In this document: piece after piece, positions 1 through 6,347 of the stretch
Numbering within the stretch: position 1 is the first letter of the stretch
Layout of the letters: each line of letters opens with the position of its first letter
From: Betaproteobacteria bacterium
Lineage (GTDB): Bacteria; Pseudomonadota; Gammaproteobacteria; Burkholderiales; Burkholderiaceae_C
Assembly: GCA_009918225.1 (NCBI GenBank)
Contig: RGEP01000104.1
Location: 1-6,660 of the forward strand
Length of the DNA: 6,660 nucleotides
Direction: 5' to 3'
The notes under the pieces: generated by a model
What the model saw: the letters and a program-made list of their open reading frames with translations, nothing else
Database searches by the model: none
What the model was told of the DNA's origin: nothing
Program-made: the position numbers and the translations under genes

Positions 1-315
1 GAAGGGGTCCTCACCAACGAGCGGGTGAACGACGCGGTGGCCGAACCGGTGGTCTACATGCTCGACCGCTATGTGGTGGGTGGCTTCTACCGGGTGCACG
101 CCGAGCGCGGGGTGGACGAGAACCTCAACGCCCCCGGTGCGGCCTTCGTGCCCTTGGCCTTCGCCGAGCCCAACCACCTCCCGCGCCCTGGGGTCAAACC
201 GGGCGCTTCGGCCCCCAATCGCTTCTACATGTACGGGGTGATCGCCCGCTTGGCCATGTTGGCTGCCAGCTATGAGCTGGAAGCGACCGACCCCGAAGCC
301 GAGATTTACGACTAG
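1..315 (+). CDS. gshA: glutamate-cysteine ligase, C-terminal part (5' end outside window)
   Basis: The frame is open from base 1 to a TAG stop and gives the last 104 residues of the protein. I recognise the C-terminus of the betaproteobacterial/T. ferrooxidans-type glutamate-cysteine ligase (Pfam GshA family), from landmarks such as EPVVYMLDRYVVGGFYR, the DENLNAPGA segment and the ending MLAASYELE...EIYD. The family is roughly 430 residues long, so about the last quarter is present. The enzyme joins L-glutamate and L-cysteine in an ATP-dependent step, the first and usually rate-limiting step of glutathione synthesis in the cytosol. The second-step gene, gshB, lies about 1.9 kb downstream on the same strand, which supports the call. 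The true start and catalytic core lie upstream of the window. The GTG at 25 is an internal Val codon, not a start. Nothing looks damaged in the visible part. Confidence 0.9.
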   Translation, partial: EGVLTNERVNDAVAEPVVYMLDRYVVGGFYRVHAERGVDENLNAPGAAFVPLAFAEPNHLPRPGVKPGASAPNRFYMYGVIARLAMLAASYELEATDPEAEIYD

Positions 316-365
316 AGCGCAGGCCTTCCATCCGCTACAGTCCAGGCTGAGGGCTGAAAAAGATG

Positions 366-393
366 TTGCGGTGCAGCATTTTTTGTGCACAAT
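366..393 (+). promoter_or_regulatory. candidate sigma70-type promoter for kup
   Basis: In the 125-bp gap between gshA and kup, a TTGCGG (366-371) is followed after 16 bp by CACAAT (388-393). These resemble -35 and -10 hexamers, and the A/T-rich run around 378-385 stands out in this GC-rich DNA. Transcription would start near 400, about 40 nt before the kup GTG. This rests on motif matching by eye only. No convincing terminator for gshA is visible in the gap, so read-through from gshA is also possible. Confidence 0.35.
383..392. promoter_or_regulatory. perfect 10-bp palindrome TTGTGCACAA, possible operator
   Basis: TTGTGCACAA is self-complementary and overlaps the proposed -10 element of the kup promoter, where a repressor would typically bind. 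Just upstream, on the minus strand, lies TGCTGCACCGCAAC (complement of 367-380). It looks like TGC/GCA-rich sites I associate with PhaR-type regulators in Burkholderiales. That resemblance is from memory and unverified. No regulator gene is in the window. Confidence 0.25.
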
Positions 394-440
394 CCGGCCC
401 GTGAGCCTCTGAAGGCCCGCTTCGGCGGACCGCCTTCTTC

Positions 441-2149
441 GTGAACCCCCCGTCCAACGCCACCCGATCCCCCAGCGTCCAGGCCTCTTTGGCTCTGGCG
501 GCCTTGGGCGTGGTCTATGGCGACATCGGCACCAGCCCGCTTTACGCGCTCAAGGAAGTCTTTCACGGCGGCCATGTGGCGCTGACCCCCGACAACATCC
601 TGGGGGTCTTGTCCTTGCTGTTCTGGACCATGACCATACGCCGGCCATTTCGGTGCTGTCGGCGGTGGAGGGCATCGATGTGTACGCGCCCGAGTACCAC
701 GAGCTGATCGTCCCCCTGTCGCTCTTGGTGCTGGCGGGCTTGTTTGCGGTGCAGCGCTTTGGCACCGCCTCGGTGGGCCGGGCCTTCGGGCCGCTGATGT
801 TGGTGTGGTTCACCTCGTTGGCTGCGTTGGGTCTGCCCTCCATCATCGAGAACCCGGCCGTCTTGGCCGCCCTGAACCCTCAGCATGCCCTGCGCTTTGG
901 TTTGGACAACGGCTGGATTGCCTTCGTGGCCCTGGGTGCCGTGGTGCTGGTGGTGACCGGCGGCGAAGCGCTGTATGCCGACCTCGGCCACTTCGGCAAG
1001 CGGCCGATTCGCGTGGCTTGGTATGGGGTGGTGATGCCGGCCTTGGTGCTGAATTATTTCGGCCAAGGCGCGCTGCTGCTGCGCGACCCCGAAGCCATCA
1101 AGAACCCCTTCTATCTGATCGCGCCGGACTGGGCCGAGATCCCGCTGTTCATCCTGGCCACCATGGCGGCCATCGTGGCCTCGCAGGCCTTGATCACCGC
1201 GGCGTTCTCCGTCACCAAGCAGGCCATTCAGCTGGGCATCCTGCCGCGCATGCGCATCCTGCACACCTCGGTGCGCGACACCGGTCAGATCTACGTGCCC
1301 TTCATCAACTGGATGCTGTTCGCCTTTGTGGTGGTGGCGGTGTCTTTCTTCGGGTCATCGAGCAAGTTGGCCGGCGCCTACGGCGTGGCGGTCACCATCG
1401 ACATGACCATCACCACGGTGATGACCTTCTTCGTCATCCGCCATGGGTGGAAGTACCCCCTGCCCCTGTGCATCTTGGCCACCATCTTCTTCTTCATCAT
1501 CGACGTGGCCTTCCTGTCGTCCAACCTGCTCAAGTTGTTCGCCGGCGGTTGGTTCCCGCTGGCCATCGGCCTGGCCATGTTCACCTTGATGTTGACCTGG
1601 CGCCAGGGCTCAGCCCTGTTGCGCGAGCGGCTGCGCGATGAAGCCATTCCCTTGCAGGACTTCCTGGACGCGGTTTTTGTGCACCCGCCGACCCGGGTGG
1701 CCGGCACTGCCGTCTTCATGACGCCCGACCCGGGCCTCACGCCCACGGCCATGATGCACAACCTCAAGCACAACAAAGTGCTGCACGAGCGCAACTTGTT
1801 TGTCACGGTGTGCCACCACGACGTGCCCTGGGTGGGTTTCAACCAGCGCGTCCAGGTTGATGCTTTGGGCCATGACTGTTGGGCGGTCACCTTGAACTTC
1901 GGCTTCAAGAACGAGCCCGACGTGCCGCAGGCCCTGAGCCTGCTCAAGACCCACGGGGTGGTGCTCGACGATATGGACACGAGCTACTTCCTCAGCCGCG
2001 ACATCGTCATTCCCGCTTTGGGCCAAGGCATGGCCATGTGGCGCGAGAAGCTGTTTGCCGGCTTGCACCGCAACGCTGCTGCTGCTGCCGACTTCCTGCG
2101 GCTGCCCACCAACCGCGTGGTGGAACTGGGCTCCAAGGTCGAAATCTAG
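441..2149 (+). pseudogene. kup: Kup potassium uptake protein, disrupted by an out-of-frame internal deletion
   Basis: This is a KUP/HAK/KT low-affinity K+:H+ symporter of the inner membrane, now in two frames. Codons 1-65 from GTG 441 give the Kup N-terminus (GVVYGDIGTSPLY, with the Asp matching E. coli D23) up to LLFWTMT. Homology then jumps frame to TPAISVLSAVEG at 638 and runs without a stop to 2149, 503 residues, the same length as E. coli Kup from T120. About 58-60 residues are missing, matching E. coli 62-119: half of TM2, the GEGG loop and part of TM3 including the functionally important E116. The Glu matching E229 survives (TGGEALYADLGHFG), as does the family ending NRVVELGSKVEI. As read, the 441 frame ends at 707 with an 88-residue product. 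GTG 441 is the only plausible start, because an in-frame TGA lies at 402 and no other start codon lies between. There is no strong ribosome binding site. The otherwise clean coding sequence points to a recent deletion or an assembly error. Confidence 0.88.
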
Positions 2150-2218
2150 AGCCGGGGCGGTCGCTTCGTGCGGCGCTCGGCAGACCTGGCGCCTTTGTGC
2201 AACAGTTGATGCCCGACC

Positions 2219-2222
2219 GGAG
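2219..2222 (+). promoter_or_regulatory. ribosome binding site of gshB
   Basis: GGAG sits five bases before ATG 2228 and fixes the gshB start. It is the clearest Shine-Dalgarno in the window; kup, the DUF4198 gene and uup lack a comparable one. The 78-bp kup-gshB gap holds no promoter I would defend. Confidence 0.6.
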
Positions 2223-2227
2223 CATCC

Positions 2228-3253
2228 ATGAAACTGTTGTTCATCGCCGACCCACTGGAGTCCTTCAAGATTGCCAAGGACAGCACCTACGCCATGATGC
2301 GCGAGGCGCAGCGCCGTGGGCATACCTTGATGGCGTGTGAGCCCAAGGATGTGCGATGGTTGCGTGGCGAAAAGGTCACCGCCTTCGTTCGCGACATCGC
2401 GGTGCTCGACACCCCGGTGGACCCCTATGAATGGTTCACAGCGGCGCAGGCCGCGCCCTATGAGCGCCCCCAAGTGCTGGCCGACGTGGACGCGGTGCTG
2501 ATGCGAAAAGACCCGCCCTTTGACAGCGAGTACTTCTACGCCACGCACCTGCTGTCACAGGCCGAACGCGAAGGCGCGCGGGTTTTCAACAGCCCCCAAG
2601 CCTTGCGCGACCACCCAGAGAAGCTGGCCATCCTGGAGTTTCCTGAGTTCATTGCGCCCACCCTGGTGACGCGCGATGCCGCCGACATACGGCGCTTCCA
2701 TGCCGAGCATGGCGACATCATCCTCAAGCCCCTGGACGGCATGGGCGGCATGGGCATCTTCCGGGTTCGTGCCGATGGGCTGAACCTGGGCAGCATCACC
2801 GAAACCCTCAACCGCCATGGGGCCCAGACCGTGATGGTGCAACGCTTCTTGCCCGCCATTGCCGACGGTGACAAGCGCGTGCTGGTGATCGGGGGCCAAG
2901 CCGTGCCCTACGGCCTGGCCCGCATTCCGCAGGGCAACGAGGTCCGGGGCAACCTGGCTGCCGGTGGCCGAGGCGAGGCGCGTGAACTCAGTGATCGCGA
3001 TCGCGAGATTGCCCAGGCCCTGGGGCCGACCTTGGCGGCCCGCGGTTTGTTGTTGGTGGGCTTGGACATCATCGGCGATCAACTCACTGAGATCAACGTG
3101 ACCAGCCCCACCTGCTTTGCGGAGATCACCGCGCAAACCGGTTTTGATGTGGCGGCCTGCTTCATCGATGCCTTGGAGATCGCGGTGATGGCGCGCCGAT
3201 CGGGCGCGGCGCCGGGCTTCAAGGCCAGCGCCAACGGCGTTCAAGGCGGCTGA
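2228..3253 (+). CDS. gshB: glutathione synthetase
   Basis: The enzyme ligates glycine to gamma-glutamylcysteine with ATP, the last step of glutathione synthesis in the cytosol. The 341-residue product has the GshB N-terminal domain (MKLLFIADPLESFKIAKDST, residues 1-20), the LMRKDPPFD signature (91-99), and the ATP-grasp core with KPLDGMGGMGIFR (167-179), where the glycine-rich loop closes over ATP. GLDIIGDQLTEINVTSPT (278-295) carries D280, E288 and N290, matching the Mg2+ ligands D273, E281 and N283 of the E. coli enzyme. It is about 25 residues longer than E. coli GshB (316), mainly through a C-terminal tail after residue 320 (rich in Ala, Gly, Arg) that is probably not catalytic. ATG 2228 is supported by GGAG five bases upstream. 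It lies in the same direction as gshA and kup and may be co-transcribed with them. The stop is followed within eight bases by the ATGA repeat ladder. Confidence 0.96.
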   Translation: MKLLFIADPLESFKIAKDSTYAMMREAQRRGHTLMACEPKDVRWLRGEKVTAFVRDIAVLDTPVDPYEWFTAAQAAPYERPQVLADVDAVLMRKDPPFDSEYFYATHLLSQAEREGARVFNSPQALRDHPEKLAILEFPEFIAPTLVTRDAADIRRFHAEHGDIILKPLDGMGGMGIFRVRADGLNLGSITETLNRHGAQTVMVQRFLPAIADGDKRVLVIGGQAVPYGLARIPQGNEVRGNLAAGGRGEARELSDRDREIAQALGPTLAARGLLLVGLDIIGDQLTEINVTSPTCFAEITAQTGFDVAACFIDALEIAVMARRSGAAPGFKASANGVQGG

Positions 3254-3255
3254 GC

Positions 3256-3310
3256 TCGCCATGAGCCTGCTATGACCCTGCCATGAGTCTGCTATGAGCC
3301 TGCTATGAGC
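3256..3310 (+). repeat. five 11-bp tandem repeats forming an ATGA start/stop ladder
   Basis: Five head-to-tail copies of an 11-bp unit (consensus CTGCYATGAGC) fill the space between the gshB stop and the DUF4198 gene. Units begin at 3256, 3267, 3278, 3289 and 3300; the last two are identical, the first three differ at one or two bases. Each holds an ATG (3261, 3272, 3283, 3294, 3305). From each of the first four, a four-codon ORF (MSLL, MTLP, MSLL, MSLL) ends in a TGA that overlaps the next ATG as ATGA. The fourth ends on ATG 3305, the start of the downstream gene. ATGA overlaps are the classic geometry for termination-reinitiation coupling. An 11-bp period with ATGA in it produces such a chain automatically, so function is not shown. 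Confidence 0.9.
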
Positions 3311-4231
3311 CGGCGTTATCGGCTGGGGCCTGAGCCCCTGCAACAACGGGCACGGCGGTGGGCCCGACGGTGGCTGCCCTGGACGGTGGCGGGCACTGCC
3401 CTGATGGCCTGTTGCGCATCAGCGCATGACACCTGGTTTGAGCGCCATCCGTCGTTCACGCCGACCCTTCCGGTCATGGTCTTGGGCACGGGCAACCAAT
3501 ACCCGGTGTTCGACTCGCGCAACGATCTGGGCAGCCTGGTGGACAGCGGCTGCCAGGCCGGCGGCCACATTCAGCGCGGCTTGGTGGAGCGTGACCCCCA
3601 GTCCGCAGCTTTAACCCTGAGCACCCCGCAGCCCCTGCCTGCGGCCCCTCGCCTGAACTGCTGGGCGCGGTTTCAGCCCTTTGAGGTCGAACTGCCCGAT
3701 GCCTTGGTCGAGGCCTACTTCAAGGAGGCCATGCCACCGGCGGCGGTGCGCCAAGCGTGGGCGGCGCAAAAGGCGCGCGGCCAGCCCTGGCGCGAACGCT
3801 ATGTGAAGCAGGCGCGGCTGGACTGGTTTTCCGGGGCCCCTGAAGCGACCGCAGCCACCGCAGCCACCGCAGCCACCGCAGCGGGCACGCTGGTGCCGCT
3901 GGTGCCGCTGGAGCAGGGCCTGGATGCGCTCTTGTTGCAGCCCTTGCGGGCAGCCCGTGTGGGCGACGAGCTGGAATTCCAGGTGTACAAGGACGGAAAG
4001 CCCCTGCCGAATTTCTCGGTGGAGTTTCGCCTGCAGACCTCGCGCATGGGATGGTGGCGGCGCACCGATGACCAGGGTCGGGTGCGGCTGCGCCCACCTG
4101 CGGCCGGTGCCTGGCTGCTCCGCGGCATCGAGCTCACCCCACCACCACCGGGCAGTACTCCACCCCTGTGGCAAGGCCAGTTCATCACACTGGCTTTCGA
4201 GGTGCAGGCCTCGGGCACGCCAGGGCCCTAG
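3305..4231 (+). CDS. exported DUF4198 (NikM-like) family protein
   Basis: The 308-residue product begins with a signal peptide: a long Arg-rich n-region (1-23), a hydrophobic stretch WLPWTVAGTALMACC (23-37) and a likely cleavage at ASA|HDTWF (40/41). The mature protein would begin with His, and the HDTWF opening is typical of DUF4198 proteins. The C-terminal part fits the family's Ig-like fold: LEFQVYKDGKPLPNFSVEFR (223-242), then DDQGRVRLRPPAAGAWLLRGIEL (255-277) and a final ITLAFEV strand. DUF4198 is related to NikM-type periplasmic parts of nickel/cobalt uptake, so metal binding in the periplasm is the best guess; no ABC transporter or metal gene is adjacent. Cys83 and Cys119 could form a disulfide. 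A TAATAATAATAA tract (182-193) interrupts the usual sequence before the Ig-like part. ATG 3305 is chosen as the first in-frame start after the repeat ladder; there is no clear Shine-Dalgarno, so translation may depend on gshB. An LMAC lipobox reading is possible but less likely. Confidence 0.75.
   Translation: MSRRYRLGPEPLQQRARRWARRWLPWTVAGTALMACCASAHDTWFERHPSFTPTLPVMVLGTGNQYPVFDSRNDLGSLVDSGCQAGGHIQRGLVERDPQSAALTLSTPQPLPAAPRLNCWARFQPFEVELPDALVEAYFKEAMPPAAVRQAWAAQKARGQPWRERYVKQARLDWFSGAPEATAATAATAATAAGTLVPLVPLEQGLDALLLQPLRAARVGDELEFQVYKDGKPLPNFSVEFRLQTSRMGWWRRTDDQGRVRLRPPAAGAWLLRGIELTPPPPGSTPPLWQGQFITLAFEVQASGTPGP
3848..3883 (+). repeat. four 9-bp tandem repeats encoding (Thr-Ala-Ala)4 in the DUF4198 gene
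   Basis: ACCGCAGCC occurs three times exactly and a fourth time as ACCGCAGCG, in frame with the DUF4198 gene, giving residues 182-193. Directly after it, CTGGTGCCG is repeated twice (3890-3907, Leu-Val-Pro). The unit length is a multiple of three, so copy-number changes would not break the frame. A related 9-bp repeat lies near the 3' end of uup. Confidence 0.9.
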
Positions 4232-4232
4232 C

Positions 4233-4238
4233 GACAAT
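4233..4238 (+). promoter_or_regulatory. candidate -10 element for uup, possibly giving a leaderless mRNA
   Basis: GACAAT lies six bases before ATG 4245, where a ribosome binding site is expected but none is seen. A -10 box here would start transcription at or next to the ATG. The region expected to hold a -35 hexamer (about 4209-4216, CCTCGGGC) is a poor match, so the call is weak. The alternative is that uup is simply read from the transcript of the gene 13 bp upstream. Confidence 0.3.
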
Positions 4239-4244
4239 CCCGCC

Positions 4245-6329
4245 ATGGCCTTGCTCACCCTGAACCGACTTCAACTGGCTTATGGCCATGTACCGCTCCT
4301 GGATGGGGCGGCCTTCTCGCTGGAGGCGGCTGAGCGCGTGGCCCTGATCGGCCGCAATGGCGCGGGCAAGTCCTCGTTGCTCAAGATCATGGCCGGTCTG
4401 GAGTCACCCGATGATGGCGAACTGCAGCTGCAGCAAGGCGTGCGGCGGGTGTACGTGGCTCAGGAGCCCCAGTTTCCGCAAGGCTGCTCGGTGTTCGAGG
4501 CGGTCAGCCTGGGCCTGGGCGAGGTGCTGGAGCTGCGCCGCCGCTACGACGCCCTGCTGGAAGGCCCGGCGGTCGGGGCGGGCGATGCCCCCATGGCCGA
4601 GGGTGTGGCGGGCTTCAGCCAGGAGCTCGATGAGCTGCACAGCCGCTTGGACGCCCTGGACGGCTGGGCCTGGGAGGCCCGGGTGCAGGAGGCCTTGCAG
4701 CGCCTGCACCTGAACGCCGATGCCGCAGTGGCCCAGCTCTCGGGCGGCACGCGCAAGCGGGTGGCCTTGGCCCAGGCCTTGGTTTCCAGGCCCGATGTGC
4801 TCCTGCTGGACGAGCCCACCAACCATCTGGACTTGGACGCCATCGAGTGGTTGCAAGACCTGCTGCGCGACTGGCGCGGTGCCCTGGTCTTCATCTCACA
4901 CGACCGCGCCTTTATTGACGCGGTAGCCAGCCGCATCGTAGAACTCGACCGTGGCCTGCTGCGCAGCTATCCGGGTGCCTATGCGGCCTTCGAGCAGGCG
5001 CGGGAACGCGAGCTCGAAGCCCAGGCCCTGGCCCATGCCCGCGCGGACAAGCTGCTGGCCCAGGAAGAGGTGTGGATACGCAAGGGCGTGGAGGCGCGCA
5101 GGACCCGCAGCGTGTCTCGCGTGGCGCGCTTGCAAGACCTGCGGCAGCAGCGCGCGCAGCGCCGAGAACAGCTCGGCCAGGTGCGCTTGGAGCTCGATGC
5201 CGGCGTGCCCAGCGGAAAGATCGTGGCCGAGCTGCAGGACGTGGGCCTGCGCCACGGCCCCGATCAGCCCTGGCTGGTCCGCCGCTTTTCTTCCACCATC
5301 CTGCGGGGCGACAAGGTGGGCCTGATCGGCCCCAACGGCGTGGGCAAGACCAGCTTGCTGCGCCTGATCCTGGGACAGGCCGAACCCAGCGAAGGCCGCG
5401 TGCGCCGCGGCACGCAGCTGCAGGTGGCCTACTTCGACCAAATGCGCGCCGGCCTGAACCTGGACGCCACCCTGGCCGACACCATCAGCCCGGGCAGCGA
5501 GTGGATCGAGATCAACGGCGCCCGCAAGCATGTGATGAGCTACCTGGGCGACTTCTTGTTCGCACCCGAGCGGGCCAACAGCCCGGTGCGCACGCTCTCC
5601 GGCGGCGAGCGCAACCGCCTTTTGCTCGCGCGCCTGTTTGCCCTGCCGGCCAATGTGCTGGTGCTCGACGAGCCCACCAACGACCTGGACATCGACACCC
5701 TGGAGCTCTTGGAAGAGCTGCTGCAGCAGTACCGAGGCACCGTGTTTCTCGTCAGCCACGACCGGCGCTTTGTGGACGCTGTGGTCACCAGCACGGTGGC
5801 CTGGGAAGGCGACCCGGCGCAAGGCGGCCAGCCCGGCCTGTGGCGCGAATACGAGGGTGGCATCGAGGATTGGATCGTGCAACGCAACCGCGCGCGCGCT
5901 TTGCAGGCCACTGCGGCGGGCGCTGCCCTTGCTGCTGCCGGCAAACACACCGCCACGGCCATAAGCACCAGCAAAGCCGCAGCGGCAAGCCGCAGCTCTG
6001 TATCCGCGGACACGCCACCCGGCAGCGCTGGTGACACGGCTGTGACGGTTGCCACTGCTGCGACGGCTGCCACTGCTGCCACTGCCGCCGCTGCTGCCAC
6101 TGCCGTTAGGCGCAAGCTCAGCTACAAGGAGCAGCGCGAGCTCGACGCCCTGCCCGCCCTGATCGACCAACTGGAAACCGAACAGCGCGACATCGAGGCC
6201 GCACTGGCCGATGGCTCGCTCTACAGCAGCGACCTCGGCCGTGCGACCGCCCTGAGCCAGCGCAGCGCCAGCATCGAAGAGGCCTTGATGCAGGCCTTGG
6301 AGCGTTGGGAAGCCCTGGGGTCGCGGTGA
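4245..6329 (+). CDS. uup: ABC-F family ATPase Uup
   Basis: The product is a cytosolic tandem ABC ATPase of 694 residues with no membrane segments. ABC-F proteins act on ribosomes; Uup in E. coli also affects precise transposon excision and DNA intermediates. The first ATPase domain has Walker A GRNGAGKS (36-43), signature LSGGTRKR (165-172), Walker B with catalytic E190 in LLLDEPTNHLD and switch H219. A charged linker helix region (about 250-320) is the ABC-F interdomain linker. The second domain has GPNGVGKT (362-369), LSGGERNR (451-458), LVLDEPTNDLDID with E476, and switch H505. The second-domain stretch around YLGDFLF and the C-terminal helical domain (about 621-694, Glu/Gln/Arg-rich, coiled-coil-like) identify Uup rather than EttA or YheS. 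It is longer than E. coli Uup (about 635) mostly because of an Ala/Thr/Ser linker at 552-620. MALLTL at ATG 4245 is the start: the frame stays open upstream to 3924, but that stretch lies inside the DUF4198 gene and has no ABC homology. Confidence 0.95.
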   Translation: MALLTLNRLQLAYGHVPLLDGAAFSLEAAERVALIGRNGAGKSSLLKIMAGLESPDDGELQLQQGVRRVYVAQEPQFPQGCSVFEAVSLGLGEVLELRRRYDALLEGPAVGAGDAPMAEGVAGFSQELDELHSRLDALDGWAWEARVQEALQRLHLNADAAVAQLSGGTRKRVALAQALVSRPDVLLLDEPTNHLDLDAIEWLQDLLRDWRGALVFISHDRAFIDAVASRIVELDRGLLRSYPGAYAAFEQARERELEAQALAHARADKLLAQEEVWIRKGVEARRTRSVSRVARLQDLRQQRAQRREQLGQVRLELDAGVPSGKIVAELQDVGLRHGPDQPWLVRRFSSTILRGDKVGLIGPNGVGKTSLLRLILGQAEPSEGRVRRGTQLQVAYFDQMRAGLNLDATLADTISPGSEWIEINGARKHVMSYLGDFLFAPERANSPVRTLSGGERNRLLLARLFALPANVLVLDEPTNDLDIDTLELLEELLQQYRGTVFLVSHDRRFVDAVVTSTVAWEGDPAQGGQPGLWREYEGGIEDWIVQRNRARALQATAAGAALAAAGKHTATAISTSKAAAASRSSVSADTPPGSAGDTAVTVATAATAATAATAAAAATAVRRKLSYKEQRELDALPALIDQLETEQRDIEAALADGSLYSSDLGRATALSQRSASIEEALMQALERWEALGSR
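6051..6104 (+). repeat. six degenerate 9-bp repeats encoding Ala/Thr tract in uup
   Basis: Units of consensus GCCACTGCY begin at 6051, 6060, 6069, 6078, 6087 and 6096. The second and fifth copies are diverged (GCGACGGCT, GCCGCTGCT). They encode residues 603-620 of Uup, an Ala-Thr-Ala tract in the linker between the second ATPase domain and the C-terminal helical domain. The protein repeat matches the Thr-Ala-Ala tract of the neighbouring DUF4198 gene. Frame is preserved by any change in copy number. Confidence 0.85.
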
Positions 6330-6347
6330 GCCGCGCCGTCAGCGGCT
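6329..6347. terminator. possible hairpin between convergent uup and cinA-type genes
   Basis: AGCCGC (6329-6334) and GCGGCT (6342-6347) can pair as a six-base stem with a seven-base loop, centred between the two converging stop codons. The location suits a shared terminator, but there is no T tract on either side, so a classic rho-independent terminator is not supported. Confidence 0.25.

Noticed and set aside
401..412. Tiny GTG-initiated ORF (three codons plus stop) before kup, possible leader peptide
   Set aside because: Such short ORFs arise often by chance, and there is no ribosome binding site or attenuator-like hairpin around it.
653..2149. GTG 653 as an independent start of a shorter transporter gene
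   Set aside because: The reading frame already shows Kup homology before 653 (TPAIS from 638), there is no ribosome binding site, and the product would lack the N-terminal helices and the essential GDIGTSPLY motif.
2151..2181. Hairpin in the kup-gshB gap as a terminator
   Set aside because: GCCGGG can pair with CTCGGC (with one G-T pair) but only across a loop of about 19 bases and without a T tract; not convincing.
3395..3425. Lipoprotein signal (LMAC) in the DUF4198 protein
   Set aside because: The lipobox is imperfect, and cleavage after ASA before HDTWF agrees better with the family's usual mature N-terminus.
3924..4244. Upstream extension of the uup frame
   Set aside because: The frame is open, but the translated stretch overlaps the DUF4198 gene, is rich in Arg, Ser and Cys, and shows no ABC-F homology. 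The family start is MALLTL at 4245.
4896..6170. Long minus-strand open frame of 424 codons opposite uup
   Set aside because: It mirrors the codon structure of uup, has no recognisable domain and is rich in His, Gln and Gly as expected for an antisense shadow in GC-rich DNA. The same holds for the minus-strand frames at 563-1264, 1610-2548 and 2555-3346.
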